From: Bryobacterales bacterium
GTDB lineage: Bacteria > Acidobacteriota > Terriglobia > Bryobacterales > Bryobacteraceae
DNA: 47,162 nt
Assembly (NCBI GenBank): GCA_020851655.1
Contig: JADZCI010000159.1
Coordinates: forward strand, 1 to 47,162
Reading direction: 5' to 3'
The translations under genes were made by a program, and so were the position numbers. The notes below the pieces were generated by a model. The model searched no databases, was not told the DNA's origin, and worked only from the letters and a program-made list of their open reading frames with translations. Below, piece by piece: positions 37,197-46,900 of the stretch (its first letter is position 1; each line of letters begins with the position of its first letter).

Positions 37197-37621
37197 TAGG
37201 TATAGCGAGCGCTTTCCGGCGTTGAGCACGCCGTGTGATACGCCGGGGCCTCAACGGTTGCCGGCTGGCAGGCAACGAATCCTTCTCGCAGGATTTCCAG
37301 GACTTTGCCCGCTTCGATGAACGGCTGTTCTTCCTGAATCACGTGGCCGCGTTGCAGATTGTTCAATGCGTAGGCATACAGTTCGCGCAGCCTCTTGGCG
37401 ACTTCTCCACCGCGTGACTCGTCCACCGAGGCATCCAGTTCAACCACGATCGCCATGGCCTTGCTGACGGCTGCGGAACGCGCCATGATGTCCTTTTCGT
37501 AGAGGCACTTACGCGCCCTACTGATGGACTCCTGCACGGCGCTGAACAACATCACAGAGAGTTCCATGGGACTCGCTCCCATGATCTTCTCGGCCAGGTG
37601 TGATTCGTAGGGGTTGTGCAT
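37187..37621 (-). CDS. fliS: Flagellin export chaperone FliS
   Basis: This 144-residue protein has the FliS features MHNPYESHLAEKIMGASPME (matching the YxxxxVxTASPxxLxxMLY pattern), then LMLF-like VMLFSAVQESISRARKCL, and LRELYAYALNNLQRGHVIQE. FliS binds the C-terminus of flagellin and keeps it from polymerising in the cytoplasm. It lies 10 bases after flaG. Flagellin itself is not in this window. Confidence 0.9.
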   Translation of the reverse strand: MHNPYESHLAEKIMGASPMELSVMLFSAVQESISRARKCLYEKDIMARSAAVSKAMAIVVELDASVDESRGGEVAKRLRELYAYALNNLQRGHVIQEEQPFIEAGKVLEILREGFVACQPATVEAPAYHTACSTPESARYTYAA

Positions 37622-37631
37622 TATTGATTCG

Positions 37632-37919
37632 TTAACCTCTCTGCTCGTTGTGGTGCCTCTGCGCCAATCTCAGGACGTATTCCGCGGGGATCTGTTGGAC
37701 AACCTCTTTTGTCCGAGTGTCAACGATCTTGAGTACCGGCTTGCGCGCGGCGCGGTCAAACGTGAAAGTCAGCTCTGTATACTCTCCCAACAGGTGCATG
37801 CGGTTGACGGATTCTACCGCGTGAATGATTTCCTGTTGTTCCGCGCGTTGCTGCGCGGAGAGGGGAGCCACAATGTACTGGCTGACAGCCAAGTTGGGTT
37901 GGACTTTTCCGACCTCCAT
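37632..37919 (-). CDS. flaG: FlaG family flagellar protein
   Basis: This 95-residue protein matches FlaG: AVESVNRMHLLGEYTELTFT (the usual VxxLNxxLxxxxxxLxFxxD stretch), then KPVLKIVDTRTKEVVQQIP and AEYVLRLAQRHH. FlaG affects filament length or stability in several bacteria. It is the first gene of a flaG-fliS pair and is preceded by a strong sigma-28-type promoter (37960-37985), as expected for late flagellar genes. Confidence 0.9.
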   Translation of the reverse strand: MEVGKVQPNLAVSQYIVAPLSAQQRAEQQEIIHAVESVNRMHLLGEYTELTFTFDRAARKPVLKIVDTRTKEVVQQIPAEYVLRLAQRHHNEQRG

Positions 37920-37959
37920 CGAAGACTCCTTTCTCGAAGCTCAACAGCTTCCAGAAGTC

Positions 37960-37985
37960 TTATCGGCAAAGCCCGGCGGATGTTA
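37960..37985 (-). promoter_or_regulatory. Sigma-28 (FliA)-type promoter upstream of flaG-fliS
   Basis: On the minus strand, GCCGATAA (37960-37967) is a perfect FliA -10 element, with TAAC (37982-37985) 14 bases upstream against the expected TAAA at 15. The -10 is about 40 bases before the flaG ATG. The -35 overlaps the nuoB stop codon, so flaG-fliS can be transcribed independently of nuoB. The sigma factor itself is encoded at 22208-23047. Confidence 0.78.
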
Positions 37986-38546
37986 GGACAAATTCAGCAC
38001 GTCCATGACCACGCCGGTCTGCCCTTCAATCTTCTTTTGCAGCATCATCAGGGCGTAGATCAGTTGTTCGGGGCGGGGCGGACAGCCGGGCACGTAGACG
38101 TCGACCGGGATCACTTGGTTAATGGGGATCAAGGCGTAGTTGCTGAACACCCCCGTCGAAGTGGCGCAAGCTCCCATCGAGATAACCCAGCGTGGTTCAG
38201 GCATCTGTTGATATAGCTGCCGGATCACCGGCGCCATCTTGTTGGACACGCGGCCGGCGATGATCATCAGGTCAGCTTGCCGTGGAGAACCGCGAAAGAC
38301 CTCTGCTCCAAAGCGGGCGATGTCGAAACGGGATGCCGTCATGGCCATCATCTCAATGGCGCAACAGGCCAGACCAAAGCTCATCGGCCAAATCGAGTTC
38401 TTGCGGGCCCAATTAATGGCTTTGTCGACCGAGGCCAACACGATGCCTCCGGAAAGATCATCCACGCCCTCCCGGTCGATGGCGGTGTACAAGTCCGGTG
38501 GCGCTTCGCCCAACGTGATCTGATTTTCGAGAATCTTGTCTTCCAT
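37983..38546 (-). CDS. nuoB: NADH-quinone oxidoreductase subunit B (NuoB), solitary
   Basis: This 187-residue protein has all four ligands of the N2 [4Fe-4S] cluster: C61 and C62 in [12 protein letters not shown]127 in [10 protein letters not shown], and C155 in YVPGCPPRP. NuoB passes electrons to quinone in respiratory complex I. It stands alone here, with no nuoA, C or D beside it, although complex I genes usually form one operon. It may be the only copy, split from the rest, or a second copy. The ATG at 38546 is preferred; an in-frame TTG at 38561 gives five more residues. Confidence 0.95.
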   Translation of the reverse strand: MEDKILENQITLGEAPPDLYTAIDREGVDDLSGGIVLASVDKAINWARKNSIWPMSFGLACCAIEMMAMTASRFDIARFGAEVFRGSPRQADLMIIAGRVSNKMAPVIRQLYQQMPEPRWVISMGACATSTGVFSNYALIPINQVIPVDVYVPGCPPRPEQLIYALMMLQKKIEGQTGVVMDVLNLS

Positions 38547-38592
38547 GGCCCGATTAACCAAGATTATCCCACGAAGCAGCTAGAATCAGAAG

Positions 38593-40827
38593 GTGCTGGC
38601 CCACGAACCCGAGTCGAATCAATCAACTGCCCCGGATAGCTATGAACTGGCGCTCGAACGGGCGGCCAGGCGGGTCCGCATTGAACCGGAGTATTGGGAC
38701 ATTTGGGGTAAACACCATGTCACACCCCGGCAGACGACCGAAGCCATTCTGAGCTCCCTGCGTTACGACACCGACGACCTGGAACAGTCGCTTGCGGAGG
38801 TCGAGCACGCGGAAACCGCCACGCTTCTGGACCCGGCATCGGTCGTTACCTGGACCGGTGAGCCAGCCTTGGTCCCCATCCGGATTCCGGCGAGTTACCG
38901 GGCAGGAGGCAGAATCCAGCTAGCGCTGTACATGGAAGACGGCCAAAGCCTGCACGAGGAACTGGCTACCGAGACGCTGGGAGACAAGCTGCCAATTCCA
39001 GGGCTTCCGCCGCTCGGATATCACGACCTGGAGGCGGTCCTCAAGCATTCCGGACGCCGCGAGATTCGAGCCTCACAACGGCTGATCGTGGCCCCGGCGC
39101 AAGCGTGGGTGCCGGACGCGCTGCGGGATGGAGGCAAGGCTGCCGGCCTGGCCATCAGCCTGTATGGAGTGCGCTCAGCGCGCAACTGGGGCGCCGGCGA
39201 TTTCACGGATTTGGGCCACCTCGTCGAGTGGGTCCATACGCATCTGGGCGCAGGCTTCGTCGCTCTGAACCCCCTCCATGCGATCGCCAACCGTCAACCT
39301 TACAACACAAGTCCGTACCTGCCGCTTTCGGCCTATTACAGAAACTATCTTTACCTTGACGTGGAAGCGATCCGGGAGTATGCCACGTGCCACTGGGCGC
39401 GCCAACTGGTGCTCAGTCCCGCCGTGCAGGCCGAGATCGCCCAACTCCGGAATTCGGAGTATGTCGAATATGAACGGGTCGCGCGGCTGAAGTTAACGGT
39501 CCTGCGGTTGCTCTATCGGGAGTTTCAGACGCATGACGGGATTCGGGTGCGAGAATTCCGGCGCTGGGCGGCCGACCAAGGCGAGTTGCTCGACCGGTTT
39601 GCCACCTACTGTGCCTTGGACGAAGTCATCCACACGCACAGTCCGGACACCTGGATCTGGCCGGAATGGCCGGAAAAGTACCGGGATGCGAACTCGCCCG
39701 CCGTCCGCCAGTTTGGGAAATCGCATCAACGGCTGGTCGATTTCTACAAGTACGTGCAATGGCAGATTGATATTCAACTGGGCGAAGTCCAGCGCCAGGC
39801 GCTCGAGTTGGGAATGCCTGTCGGCTTGTATCACGACCTGGCTCTGGCCACAGATAGCTGCGGCGCCGATCTTTGGGCGTACCGGCCGTTCTTTGTGGAC
39901 GGTTGCCGGGTGGGCGCGCCTCCGGATGACTTTGCGCCTGACGGGCAGGATTGGGCTTTCCCTCCCCCGAACACCGAGGCCCACCGCGCCGACGGCTACC
40001 GGTTGTATATCGCCACCATCCGGCAGAACAGCCGCCACGGCGGCGCGCTGCGAATCGATCACGTCATGCGCTTCTACCGGCTGTTTTGGATTCCTGACGG
40101 GATGACAGCCAGGGACGGCACTTATGTACGGGACCGCTTCGAAGACCTTCTTGGCATCCTGGCGCTCGAGAGCCATCGGGGCAGGTTCCTGGTCGTCGGC
40201 GAAGACCTGGGAACGGTGCCGCCCGAAATGCGGGCCGCCATGGACCGGTACGGTCTTTTCAGCTACAGGCTGTTCTACTTCGAAAAGGACGGCGCCGGAA
40301 GCCCTCGCCGCGCGGATGCGTACCCCGCCCACGCCCTGGTGTCATCGACGACGCACGACCTGCCGACGCTGAGCGGATTTTGGGCCGGGCGCGACATTGA
40401 ACTCCGGCGGGAAGCCGGGTTTATACGCGATGACGCCGCATACCGGCGTCAGATTGAACAAAGAAAAGACGACAAGCGCCGCATGCTGGAGACTCTCATC
40501 GGCGAAGGGCTTCTGCCGCCGGAATTTCCGCGGGACGCGGCCGAATGGACCGAGTTGACAGGTGAACTTCACAACGCGATCATCGGGCACCTGGTGATGA
40601 CTCCGTCACAACTCATGCTGCTGAACCAGGAAGACCTGACGAAAGAACTCGATCAGCAGAACCTGCCGGGAACCACCAGCGAGTATCCAAACTGGCGCAG
40701 AAAAATGCGGCTGACCCTGGAAGAACTGCAGTCCGGTCCGGCCGCTGCCGGATTCTGCGAGATGTTCCGAAACTGGCTGCGGCGCGAGAACCGGCTTACC
40801 GGCGGTCCCGCAGTTGTTCGAACGTAG
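38593..40827 (+). CDS. malQ: 4-alpha-glucanotransferase (amylomaltase), GH77
   Basis: This 744-residue enzyme transfers alpha-1,4-glucan chains in maltodextrin and glycogen metabolism. The GH77 catalytic triad is visible: nucleophile D489 in RIDHVMRFYR, acid/base E537 in VVGEDLGTVP, and D589 in THDLPTLSGFW. The spacings 48 and 52 equal those I recall for E. coli MalQ. The N-terminal 160 residues form the extra beta domain of E. coli-type enzymes, and LYGVRSARNWGAGDFTDLG is the family start motif of the barrel. The start is a GTG with AGAAG immediately upstream. The 3' end overlaps the convergent dipeptidase gene by 32 bases. Confidence 0.96.
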   Translation: MLAHEPESNQSTAPDSYELALERAARRVRIEPEYWDIWGKHHVTPRQTTEAILSSLRYDTDDLEQSLAEVEHAETATLLDPASVVTWTGEPALVPIRIPASYRAGGRIQLALYMEDGQSLHEELATETLGDKLPIPGLPPLGYHDLEAVLKHSGRREIRASQRLIVAPAQAWVPDALRDGGKAAGLAISLYGVRSARNWGAGDFTDLGHLVEWVHTHLGAGFVALNPLHAIANRQPYNTSPYLPLSAYYRNYLYLDVEAIREYATCHWARQLVLSPAVQAEIAQLRNSEYVEYERVARLKLTVLRLLYREFQTHDGIRVREFRRWAADQGELLDRFATYCALDEVIHTHSPDTWIWPEWPEKYRDANSPAVRQFGKSHQRLVDFYKYVQWQIDIQLGEVQRQALELGMPVGLYHDLALATDSCGADLWAYRPFFVDGCRVGAPPDDFAPDGQDWAFPPPNTEAHRADGYRLYIATIRQNSRHGGALRIDHVMRFYRLFWIPDGMTARDGTYVRDRFEDLLGILALESHRGRFLVVGEDLGTVPPEMRAAMDRYGLFSYRLFYFEKDGAGSPRRADAYPAHALVSSTTHDLPTLSGFWAGRDIELRREAGFIRDDAAYRRQIEQRKDDKRRMLETLIGEGLLPPEFPRDAAEWTELTGELHNAIIGHLVMTPSQLMLLNQEDLTKELDQQNLPGTTSEYPNWRRKMRLTLEELQSGPAAAGFCEMFRNWLRRENRLTGGPAVVRT

Positions 40828-41527
40828 CGTTGCCAATCGGGTACTGGCGCCAGTCCTTGTAGTCGAAGTGCCACCACTCGTTCTCGAAAACAGTGAAGCC
40901 CTCCGCATTCATGGCATGCCGGAGGAGATCGCGCCTTCTGCGCTGCTCCACGGTTCCACCGGTGTACTCCGGACTGGCGCGCGGCGACATTTCGTCGTAG
41001 AGACTGGGCATCTCGACCGGCAAACCCGTTCTGAGATCGTAGAGCGTAAGGTCTACGGCGCAACCGCGGTTATGTCTCGACCCGGCCGCGGGGTTGGCCA
41101 CAAAGGCGCGCTTACTCTCGGGAGTGGCTTCCCAGAAGATCTTGGTGACAAACCATGGGCGGTATCCGTCGTGGATGAGGAGTCCGAATCCGGACGCCGC
41201 CAGACGCTTGTGAGCGCGCAGAAGAGCCAGCGCCGCGGGGCGCTGCAAAAATGCGCGCGCCTCGGTGTAGAGCGGAGTGCTGAGAAAATTGTCCGCGGTC
41301 GCGTAACGGATATCGAGGTGAATGCCGGGATCGAGCGTCGTGAGGTCGACCAGATCGCTGGGCAGAAACTCGCCGTGCTCGGCGGGTGGACGCAGGCGCA
41401 GCGCCTCGCGGCGTAGTTCTTCAACCGGACGCAGCGGCTGAACCCGGAACACGCCCGGAGTCTGCGCGGCCACCGCCGCGGCGGCCAGCGCCGGCACAAC
41501 CCACTTCAACAGCGGCCGCCGCACCAT
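40796..41527 (-). CDS. Exported D-alanyl-D-alanine dipeptidase (VanX/DdpX family)
   Basis: This 243-residue zinc peptidase (family M15D) has the VanX metal and catalytic residues with spacing 7, 58 and 3: H152 and D159 in SRHNRGCAVD, and E217 and H220 in ENEWWHFD. DGYRPW supplies the conserved arginine (R123). It cleaves D-Ala-D-Ala. The N-terminus MVRRPLLKWVVPALAAAAVA is a signal peptide, so it acts in the periplasm, more like DdpX peptide recycling than cytoplasmic VanX resistance. No vanH or vanA partners are nearby, so vancomycin resistance is not implied. The 3' end overlaps malQ. Confidence 0.94.
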   Translation of the reverse strand: MVRRPLLKWVVPALAAAAVAAQTPGVFRVQPLRPVEELRREALRLRPPAEHGEFLPSDLVDLTTLDPGIHLDIRYATADNFLSTPLYTEARAFLQRPAALALLRAHKRLAASGFGLLIHDGYRPWFVTKIFWEATPESKRAFVANPAAGSRHNRGCAVDLTLYDLRTGLPVEMPSLYDEMSPRASPEYTGGTVEQRRRRDLLRHAMNAEGFTVFENEWWHFDYKDWRQYPIGNATFEQLRDRR

Positions 41528-41553
41528 GTCCGAAGTGTACCGCTCTTGCAGAG

Positions 41554-42513
41554 CTACCCGTCCTGGCGCCGCTGTTTCTGGCCGCGTAGATACTCGATGA
41601 GGAACCCGTCGCGCCGCGCGCGGACCTCTTCGGCGCTCTTGACGGTCCAGTCGTAAAACCCCTTGCCAGACTTAACGCCGAGTTCGCCGCGAGCGACTTT
41701 ATCGAAGAAGATCCGCGGCGCGCACGGCTCGTTGTTGAGGTCCCGCACGACGTAATCGACAATACGGCAGCCCATGTCGAGTCCGACCATGTCCTGGTGT
41801 TCGAGAATGCCGTAGACCGGCAGGCGCAGTCCGAAACCGGTCCGCGCGGCCAAGTCGACATCCTCAACGCCGGCGATGCCCTCGGCCACGATGTTGGCGG
41901 CTTCGCGGACGAGCGCCATCTGCAGGCGGTTCCCCAACTGGCCCGGGCGGTCTTTCCTGACCATCACAGGCGTCTTGCCACAACGCGCGAGCAAGTCGCG
42001 AACCGCATCGGCCAGAACCGGGCTGGTCTTTTCGCCCAGAACGATTTCAACGAGCGGCATCAGGTGCGGCGGATTCCAGAAATGCGTGGTCATCACGCGT
42101 TCCGGGTTGCGGCAGGCGGAGGCGATGGCGGTGATACTGAGGCCCGACGTATTCGTCGCCAGAATGCACGAGCCGGATACGTACTCCTCGAGTTGAGCGA
42201 AGAGTTTCTTCTTGAAGTCCATGTCCTCGGGGGCGGACTCAATCACGATCGAGGCATCCCGCACGGCGGCGGGCAGGTCCGCCGAGGCGCTCAATCGCGC
42301 CGCGGCTTGCGCGGCGGCAGCCTCCGCGACCAGTTGTTCACGCGCCAGCAGCGCCAGTTGGCTGCGTGCTTTTTCCAGACCCGCGGCGGCGGAATCGGGG
42401 TTGCGGCTCAGGATCACTGCCTCGACCCCGCCGAGGGCGAGAGCGCCCGCGATGCCAGGTCCCATCATGCCCGTGCCGATGACACCGGCTCTTTCAAATT
42501 GCGTTACGGCCAT
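41554..42513 (-). CDS. 3-hydroxyacyl-CoA dehydrogenase
   Basis: This 319-residue NAD-dependent enzyme has the Rossmann motif GTGMMG (13-18), the catalytic pair H144 (in TTHFWNPPHLMP) and E156 (VEIVLG), and N195 in GNRLQMAL. It oxidises 3-hydroxyacyl-CoA in beta-oxidation or a related acyl pathway; 3-hydroxybutyryl-CoA is also possible. The length is that of the single-domain dehydrogenase, without a fused enoyl-CoA hydratase. The short Lys/Arg-rich tail is not conserved in the family. It is divergent from the MFS transporter, with about 25 bases between starts. Confidence 0.93.
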   Translation of the reverse strand: MAVTQFERAGVIGTGMMGPGIAGALALGGVEAVILSRNPDSAAAGLEKARSQLALLAREQLVAEAAAAQAAARLSASADLPAAVRDASIVIESAPEDMDFKKKLFAQLEEYVSGSCILATNTSGLSITAIASACRNPERVMTTHFWNPPHLMPLVEIVLGEKTSPVLADAVRDLLARCGKTPVMVRKDRPGQLGNRLQMALVREAANIVAEGIAGVEDVDLAARTGFGLRLPVYGILEHQDMVGLDMGCRIVDYVVRDLNNEPCAPRIFFDKVARGELGVKSGKGFYDWTVKSAEEVRARRDGFLIEYLRGQKQRRQDG

Positions 42514-42538
42514 GGCGCGTATTCTAATCGATGAAGCT

Positions 42539-43798
42539 ATGTTGGTGTCGCCGGCGGCGGGTAAGAACTATAAGTGGTGGGTCGTGGCCATGCTCTGGTT
42601 CGTGTGTTTGTTCAACTACGCCGACCGGCAGGCCATTTTCTCCGTGTTCCCGCTGCTCAAGACGCAGATGGGACTGGATGACGTGCAGTTGGGATGGGTG
42701 GCGTCGTCGTTCATGTTTGTTTACGCGATCGCGGGACCGTTCGCGGGTATCATCGGCGACCGTTTCTCGCGCCGGACGCTGATCCTCGGCGGGCTGATTT
42801 TCTGGTCGCTCGTCACCATCGCCACCGCGCTGGCGACCCAGTACTGGCACCTTTTGCTTTTTCGCGCGCTGGAGGGCTTGGGCGAAGCATTCTACTTCCC
42901 GGCGTCCATGTCCCTGCTGAGCGATTATCACGGCAAGGAGACGCGTTCGCGGGCCATGTCCTGGCACCAGTCGAGCGTGTATGCCGGGACCATCGCCGGT
43001 GGAACCCTGGCGGGCTATATGGCGGACCGTTTTGGCTGGCGCAGTGGTTTCCTTCTGTTCGGCGGGCTCGGGGTGGTGCTCGGGATTGTGCTGCTGGCGT
43101 TCCTGCGGGAACCGCAACGAACCGGCAGAGCCCCGGCGGCTCACGCCCATGGAGACGTGGCCGACCCTTCGCGCAAGCCGCAATTTGTCTCCCGTCCTAT
43201 GGCGGGAGTTCTCATGGCCGTGTTCATGGGGGCAAACTTTGTCGCCATGATTTTCCTGACCTGGATGCCGTCCTACCTCAACCGCGCCTTCAACATGAGC
43301 CTGACCATGGCCGGTTTCAGCGCCACCGCTTACCTTCAAGTAGCATCAGTGGCCGGAGTACTGTGCGGCGGATGGCTGGCCGACAGACTGGTGGTGCGCT
43401 ATGCGTCCGGCAGGATGCGGACTCAGATCCTCGGGTTGTTTGTCGGAGTTCCGTTTATCTTCGTGACCGGCTGGACGCTGGAAATCAAGATTCTGGTTCT
43501 GGCCATGGCTGGATTTGGATTTTTCAAGGGCCTGTATGACGCCAACATCTGGGCGTCGCTCCATGATGTTGTCCCGGCGGAGCGCCGCGCGACGGCGGTC
43601 GGCGCCATGAACTCTCTCGGATGGCTGGCCGGGTTCACCGCGCCGCCGCTGATGGCGGCCATGAGCCAGCGCTACGGGATGGGTGCGTGTCTGAGTGCAA
43701 ACGCGGTGATCTACCTGGTGATGGGATGCCTGCTGACCGCGGGCATCATGAAGTGGATGAAGACGCCCAGCCGCGCGACGGCTGGCGTGGTCCCATGA
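42539..43798 (+). CDS. MFS transporter (ACS/hexuronate-type anion symporter-like)
   Basis: This 419-residue permease has about 12 membrane helices and begins YKWWVVAMLWFVCLFNYADR, a start typical of the anion:cation symporter branch (GudP/ExuT/NarK-like). The conserved loop between helices 2 and 3 is GIIGDRFSRRTLI. Its substrate is unknown; sugar acids or small organic acids are usual. The frame is open far upstream and antisense to the dehydrogenase, but homology starts here. ATG 42539 leaves 25 bases to the divergent gene. ATG 42512 in the same frame is an alternative. Confidence 0.88.
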   Translation: MLVSPAAGKNYKWWVVAMLWFVCLFNYADRQAIFSVFPLLKTQMGLDDVQLGWVASSFMFVYAIAGPFAGIIGDRFSRRTLILGGLIFWSLVTIATALATQYWHLLLFRALEGLGEAFYFPASMSLLSDYHGKETRSRAMSWHQSSVYAGTIAGGTLAGYMADRFGWRSGFLLFGGLGVVLGIVLLAFLREPQRTGRAPAAHAHGDVADPSRKPQFVSRPMAGVLMAVFMGANFVAMIFLTWMPSYLNRAFNMSLTMAGFSATAYLQVASVAGVLCGGWLADRLVVRYASGRMRTQILGLFVGVPFIFVTGWTLEIKILVLAMAGFGFFKGLYDANIWASLHDVVPAERRATAVGAMNSLGWLAGFTAPPLMAAMSQRYGMGACLSANAVIYLVMGCLLTAGIMKWMKTPSRATAGVVP

Positions 43799-43905
43799 TC
43801 AGACTGGGAATCGGCCGCTTCGTAAAACTGCGTTAAGACGGGTGTGGACTGTAATCTAGCGCTGGCGTGCGCCGTTAAGTCAATTAGCCGCCTGAGCGGG
43901 CGGCT

Positions 43906-43917
43906 GGAGACGCTATC
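43906..43917 (+). promoter_or_regulatory. Ribosome-binding site and likely AUC start of the TonB receptor
   Basis: GGAG (43906-43909) lies five bases before ATC (43915-43917), in frame with the receptor. Starting there gives the signal peptide MRGYLFLVLWLAGCAWGQ, with a basic residue, a hydrophobic core and a polar end. The annotated TTG at 43939 has no GGAG-like site and gives only a stub of the signal. ATC is a rare start codon, so a mutation or sequencing error from ATG is the main alternative. Confidence 0.55.
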
Positions 43918-43938
43918 CGCGGATACCTGTTCCTCGTT

Positions 43939-46900
43939 TTGTGGCTGGCAGGCTGCGCCTGGGGCCAGGATAAGCTTTCAGGGCGCGTGACCGTTTCCAA
44001 CCAGCCCGTGCCGGGCGCCACGGCCACGGCAACCTGGGAAGGCGGCAAAGCTTCAACGACCTCGGATGACGAGGGCCAGTTTGAACTGTCCGGCCTGCCC
44101 GCCACGGCTGTGCAGGTTGCCGTCTCGATATTCGGCTTTGAGGCGTACCATCGCACGGTAGGCGTGGCGGAGCGGGCAAAGCCCATCGAGGTTGTGCTGA
44201 AGGTGGCCGGTATTGCGGAGAGAAGTCCGGCGCCCACACAGGACTTCAGCCAACTGGCAGCGCTCGAGTCGCAAGCGGCCACTTCGGCGGAAGCTTCCAT
44301 GGGCGATCCAAGTCAGGCAAGCGAAGCATATCTCGTTCAAGGCAGTCTGAGCCGTGGCCTGGAGCAACCCGCGCAACCGCGCGACCTGACGGCCTTCGGC
44401 AACGAAAATCCGGAGACCCCGGCCGCGGGTCGTCCTGGCCGGCCATCAGCAAGACGAACCGGCGCCAACACCCAGGCGCAGTCTTTCGGCAACCGCCGTG
44501 GCAGGAGCCGGAACCGGATTCAAGGCGGCGTGTTCATGACCCTACGCAATTCAGTCTTCGACGCGGCGCCCTACTCGCTGACGGGCGCCGCGGTGGACAA
44601 GCCTTCCTACGCGAATACGCGGTTTGGAGGTTCTCTGGGCGGCAATCTGCGGATTCCCAAATTGCTGGAAGGTGATCCGGCGTTCTTTTTTCTCAACTAC
44701 ACGGGCACACGCAGCCGCAGCCCGTCCTCGCAGTTCGCCGTGGTTCCGGACGCGGCGGAACGAGCAGGCGATTTCAGCGGCTCGCTCAAAGGCCGCCTGC
44801 TGGCCGTCTACGACCCCGCATCCCACCTGCCGTTTCCCGGCAAGAAGGTGCCGGAATCACGGTTCGATGCGGCGGCGCAGGATCTGGCAACGTTGATCCC
44901 GCAGCCCAACTACACCGCGGCGCTGCAAAACTACCAACTGGTAACGTCGTATCCGTCCAACTCAGACAACCTCAGCGCGCGCCTGTTGCGGCCTGTGACC
45001 AGGAAAGACCGTGTCAACGTGGGGATGAACTGGCAGCAGCGGGACGGGCAAGCGTTGCAGTTATTTGGCTACCGCGATTTCTCCGGCGGTTCAGGACTTA
45101 ACATCGACACCGGTTGGTCGCACAGTATCACGTCGCGACTACTGAGTAATTTTCGCGCAAGCTACAACCGGAACAACAACGAAGCCCTGCCCTACTTCGC
45201 CTACGGGCCCGATATCTCGGGGCAACTCGGCATTCAAGGCAATTCCCGCGAACCGATCAATTACGGCCCGCCGAACCTGAATTTTACGAACTTCGGCGAT
45301 CTGACCGACGGCGCCCATCTTTCACGCCGGAACATGACGTGGACGTTCAGCGAAGGGGTCTCTTACGTCAAGGGACGGCACACGCTGCAGACGGGTTTCG
45401 AGTTCCAGCGAATCCAGTGGAACTCGCTGACCGAGCAGAATGCGCGCGGAACGATATTCTTCGGCGGCCTGGCGACAAGCGGATTCGACTCCCAGGGTCT
45501 GGCGATTCGCAACACGGGCTTCGATTACGCCGACTTCCTGTTGGGTTACGCGCAACAGAGCACGGTGCGCTTTGAAGGCGCCGATACCTATATGCGGGCG
45601 TCGCAGTACGCGGCATTCGTCCAAGACGACTGGCGCGCGCGGCCGGGGCTCAGCGTGAACCTCGGCCTGCGCTACGAGTACTTCAGCCCCTTCCAGGAAA
45701 AGTACGGGCGCATGGCGAACCTGGACATTTCGCCTGACTTCACCAAAGTGGCCGTCGTGACGCCAGGCACTCCTTCACCGTATTCCGGGCTGTTTCCGCC
45801 GGGTTTGATTGATCCGGACAGGAACAACTTTTCGCCGCGCGGCGCCGTCGCCTGGAGGCCGTTTGCGGGCAAACGCCACCTGGTGCGAGCGGGCTACGGC
45901 ATCTACTACGACGGTTCGGTGTACAACCGGATTCCAACGCGGCTGGCCTCGCAGCCGCCGTTTGCGCAGGCATCAACGTTCCAGACCAGCATCGGCAACG
46001 TGCTGACGCTGCGGGAACCGTTCACCGGCCCGCCATCGGTAAGCGTCAAGAATACGTACGCGGTGAGCCGCGTGTATCGTACGCCCTACGCGCAGTCGTG
46101 GAACCTGTCGTTTCAGTACGACCTGCCGGCTGGAATGGTGATGGAGTTCGGTTATCTTGGGACCAAAGGGACGCGGCTGGTCTTGCAGCGGCAGCCAAAC
46201 ACGGCGCCTCCGGGGTCCCCGGTCAACGCCGAAGACCGCCGCCCAATCGATGATGCGGCGGGCTTCACCTTGGACAGCACCTTGGGAAATTCGATCTTTC
46301 ATGCGGCCCAGGTTCGCTTCTCCAGGCGCATGCGGCGCGGAATCGCGGTAAACGCGCTGTACACGTTCTCGAAATCAATCGACAACGCCTCTTCGATCGG
46401 GGGCGGAGGCAGCGTAGTCGTCCAGAACGACAAAGACTTTCGCGCTGAACGCGGCCTCTCGTCATTCGACCAAAGGCATACACTCACCGTCGACTCGGTG
46501 ATCACGTCCCCGTTTGGCCCGCGCGGACAGTTCCTGCTGTCTCACAGCCTGGGATCAACCCTGCTGCGCGACTGGAATCTACAGATCAGCGCGAGCTTGA
46601 ACTCGGGGACACCCTACACGGCTCGCGCGCTCGGCAATGCCGCGGATTCCGCCGGTACGGGCTCGACTGGCAGTTCACGCGCGGATGCGACGGGGCTACC
46701 TGTTGACTTGGGGACAGGGTACTTCAACACGCTGGCATACCGTGTGCCGGCGAGCGGAACTTTTGGAAACGCCGGGCGCAACACGATTCCCGGCGTGGGT
46801 TTTCTGGGTCTCAACGGTTCGTTCGGCCGTTCGTTTGGAATCGGAGACAATTCCCGGCGCCGCCTCGAATTCCGCCTGGAGGCGCAGAACTTTGTCAACC

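Noticed and set aside
42845..42860. TGGCAC followed by TTTTGC, resembling a sigma-54 promoter
   Set aside because: The spacing between the two boxes is wrong and the site lies inside the MFS transporter gene.
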